Shown here piece after piece: positions 63,847 through 64,000 of a DNA stretch of 64,000 nucleotides (its first letter is position 1; each line of letters starts with the position of its first letter). The position numbers and the translations under genes were made by a program. The stretch is from Campylobacter ornithocola (lineage in GTDB: Bacteria > Campylobacterota > Campylobacteria > Campylobacterales > Campylobacteraceae): NCBI RefSeq assembly GCF_013201605.1, contig NZ_CP053848.1:62001-126000 (forward strand). Reading direction: 5' to 3'. The notes under the pieces were generated by a model, which did no database searches, was not told the origin of the DNA, and saw only the letters and a list, made by a program, of their open reading frames with translations.

Positions 63847-64000
63847 CTATGCACTTTTGTTGTATTGACTTCCTATATAATCTTGTGATGAGTTTTGAGT
63901 GTATGATTTTATGGCCTTGGAATTTGAATTTTCTTTCTCTTCATTTTCATTTTTACTTTTTTCGTTTTGTACTTTTAACTCTTCTGCTTTTAATTTAGCT
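63847..64000 (-). CDS. C-terminal end of a hypothetical protein, cut by the window end
   Basis: The minus strand keeps one open frame from base 63999 to a TAG at 63847-63849: about 50 residues starting AKLKAEELKVQNEKSKNENE and ending DYIGSQYNKSA. It is Lys/Glu/Asn-rich and looks like a charged coiled or disordered tail. The stop directly abuts the tRNA-Ser CCA. The real gene is inferred from the open frame and coding-like composition; no family can be named. Confidence 0.55.
   Translation of the reverse strand, partial: AKLKAEELKVQNEKSKNENEEKENSNSKAIKSYTQNSSQDYIGSQYNKSA

Noticed and set aside
63629-63998. Open frames of 72 and 77 codons over tRNA-Ser
   Set aside because: They translate the tRNA sequence itself (the GGFEPS-like stretch is a familiar tRNA artefact).
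1-64000. CRISPR array, prophage, insertion sequence or integrase
   Set aside because: No regularly spaced repeats, Cas genes, transposase or integrase motifs were seen on reading both strands.

Overview
The window is AT-rich (roughly 30% GC by eye), densely coded chromosome from an epsilonproteobacterium, almost certainly a Campylobacter. Evidence includes the AT bias, the ansA, desulforubrerythrin, sdaCA, docBA-like and iamA/B-like genes, a long FlgE hook protein, a bifunctional HisB, an S10-spc ribosomal cluster without rpmD, and sigma54-type promoters. Many neighbour pairs match what I remember of C. jejuni (purM-coaE-dapF; hisG to hisI; nfu-murE-ispA-tkt-iam; mutY-radical SAM). The blocks are joined in a different order and some genes are extra, such as sodC and a GATC-type restriction-modification pair. 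A C. lari-group species is my guess, not a demonstrated assignment.

Layout. 1-3797: purM (partial, minus), coaE, dapF, a Bax-like glucosaminidase, a minus-strand P-loop ATPase and tRNA-Ala(GGC). 3927-13741: S10-spc ribosomal protein operon from rpsJ to secY. 13757-25461: murI, periplasmic asparaginase, desulforubrerythrin, a hypoxanthine-DNA glycosylase, rnhB, serine uptake and deamination (sdaC-sdaA), map, then minus-strand docB-like chemoreceptor, docA-like cytochrome c peroxidase and an MFS symporter. 25575-28924: infA and the alpha operon (rpmJ, rpsM, rpsK, rpsD, rpoA, rplQ). 29124-37772: the his operon, carrying a DpnII/HpyIII-like restriction-modification pair between hisB and hisH and an hrgA-like gene between hisA and hisF. 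37744-40855: the flagellar hook gene with a sigma54 promoter, boxed by about 99-base imperfect inverted repeats. 40829-52228: Bcr-type drug exporter (minus), nfu, a hypothetical gene, murE, ybaB, a PDZ protein, ispA, tkt, a four-gene Mla/iam-type lipid transport set and a sigma54-controlled flagellar-type hypothetical gene. 52231-58909: sodC, an AraC regulator, a periplasmic beta-propeller, a zinc ribbon protein, ung, a two-component system with a His/Met-rich periplasmic partner, and a SIMPL protein. 59001-64000: mutY, a radical SAM protein, a three-gene LpoB/CsgG-like/TPR lipoprotein cluster, tRNA-Ser(GGA), and the C-terminal end of a further minus-strand gene.

The most interesting region is the his operon. 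All genes overlap or nearly touch. The restriction-modification pair sits precisely between two copies of a 10-base direct repeat, so that removing one copy and the pair would restore a translationally coupled hisB-hisH junction. The hrgA-like protein between hisA and hisF has a HARE-HTH domain plus a readable PD-(D/E)xK nuclease signature. In Helicobacter pylori, hrgA and the HpyIII restriction gene are known alternatives at one locus; here both types share one operon for amino-acid biosynthesis. The second notable structure is the hook gene unit enclosed by inverted repeats, one of which supplies the last codons of the neighbouring exporter gene.
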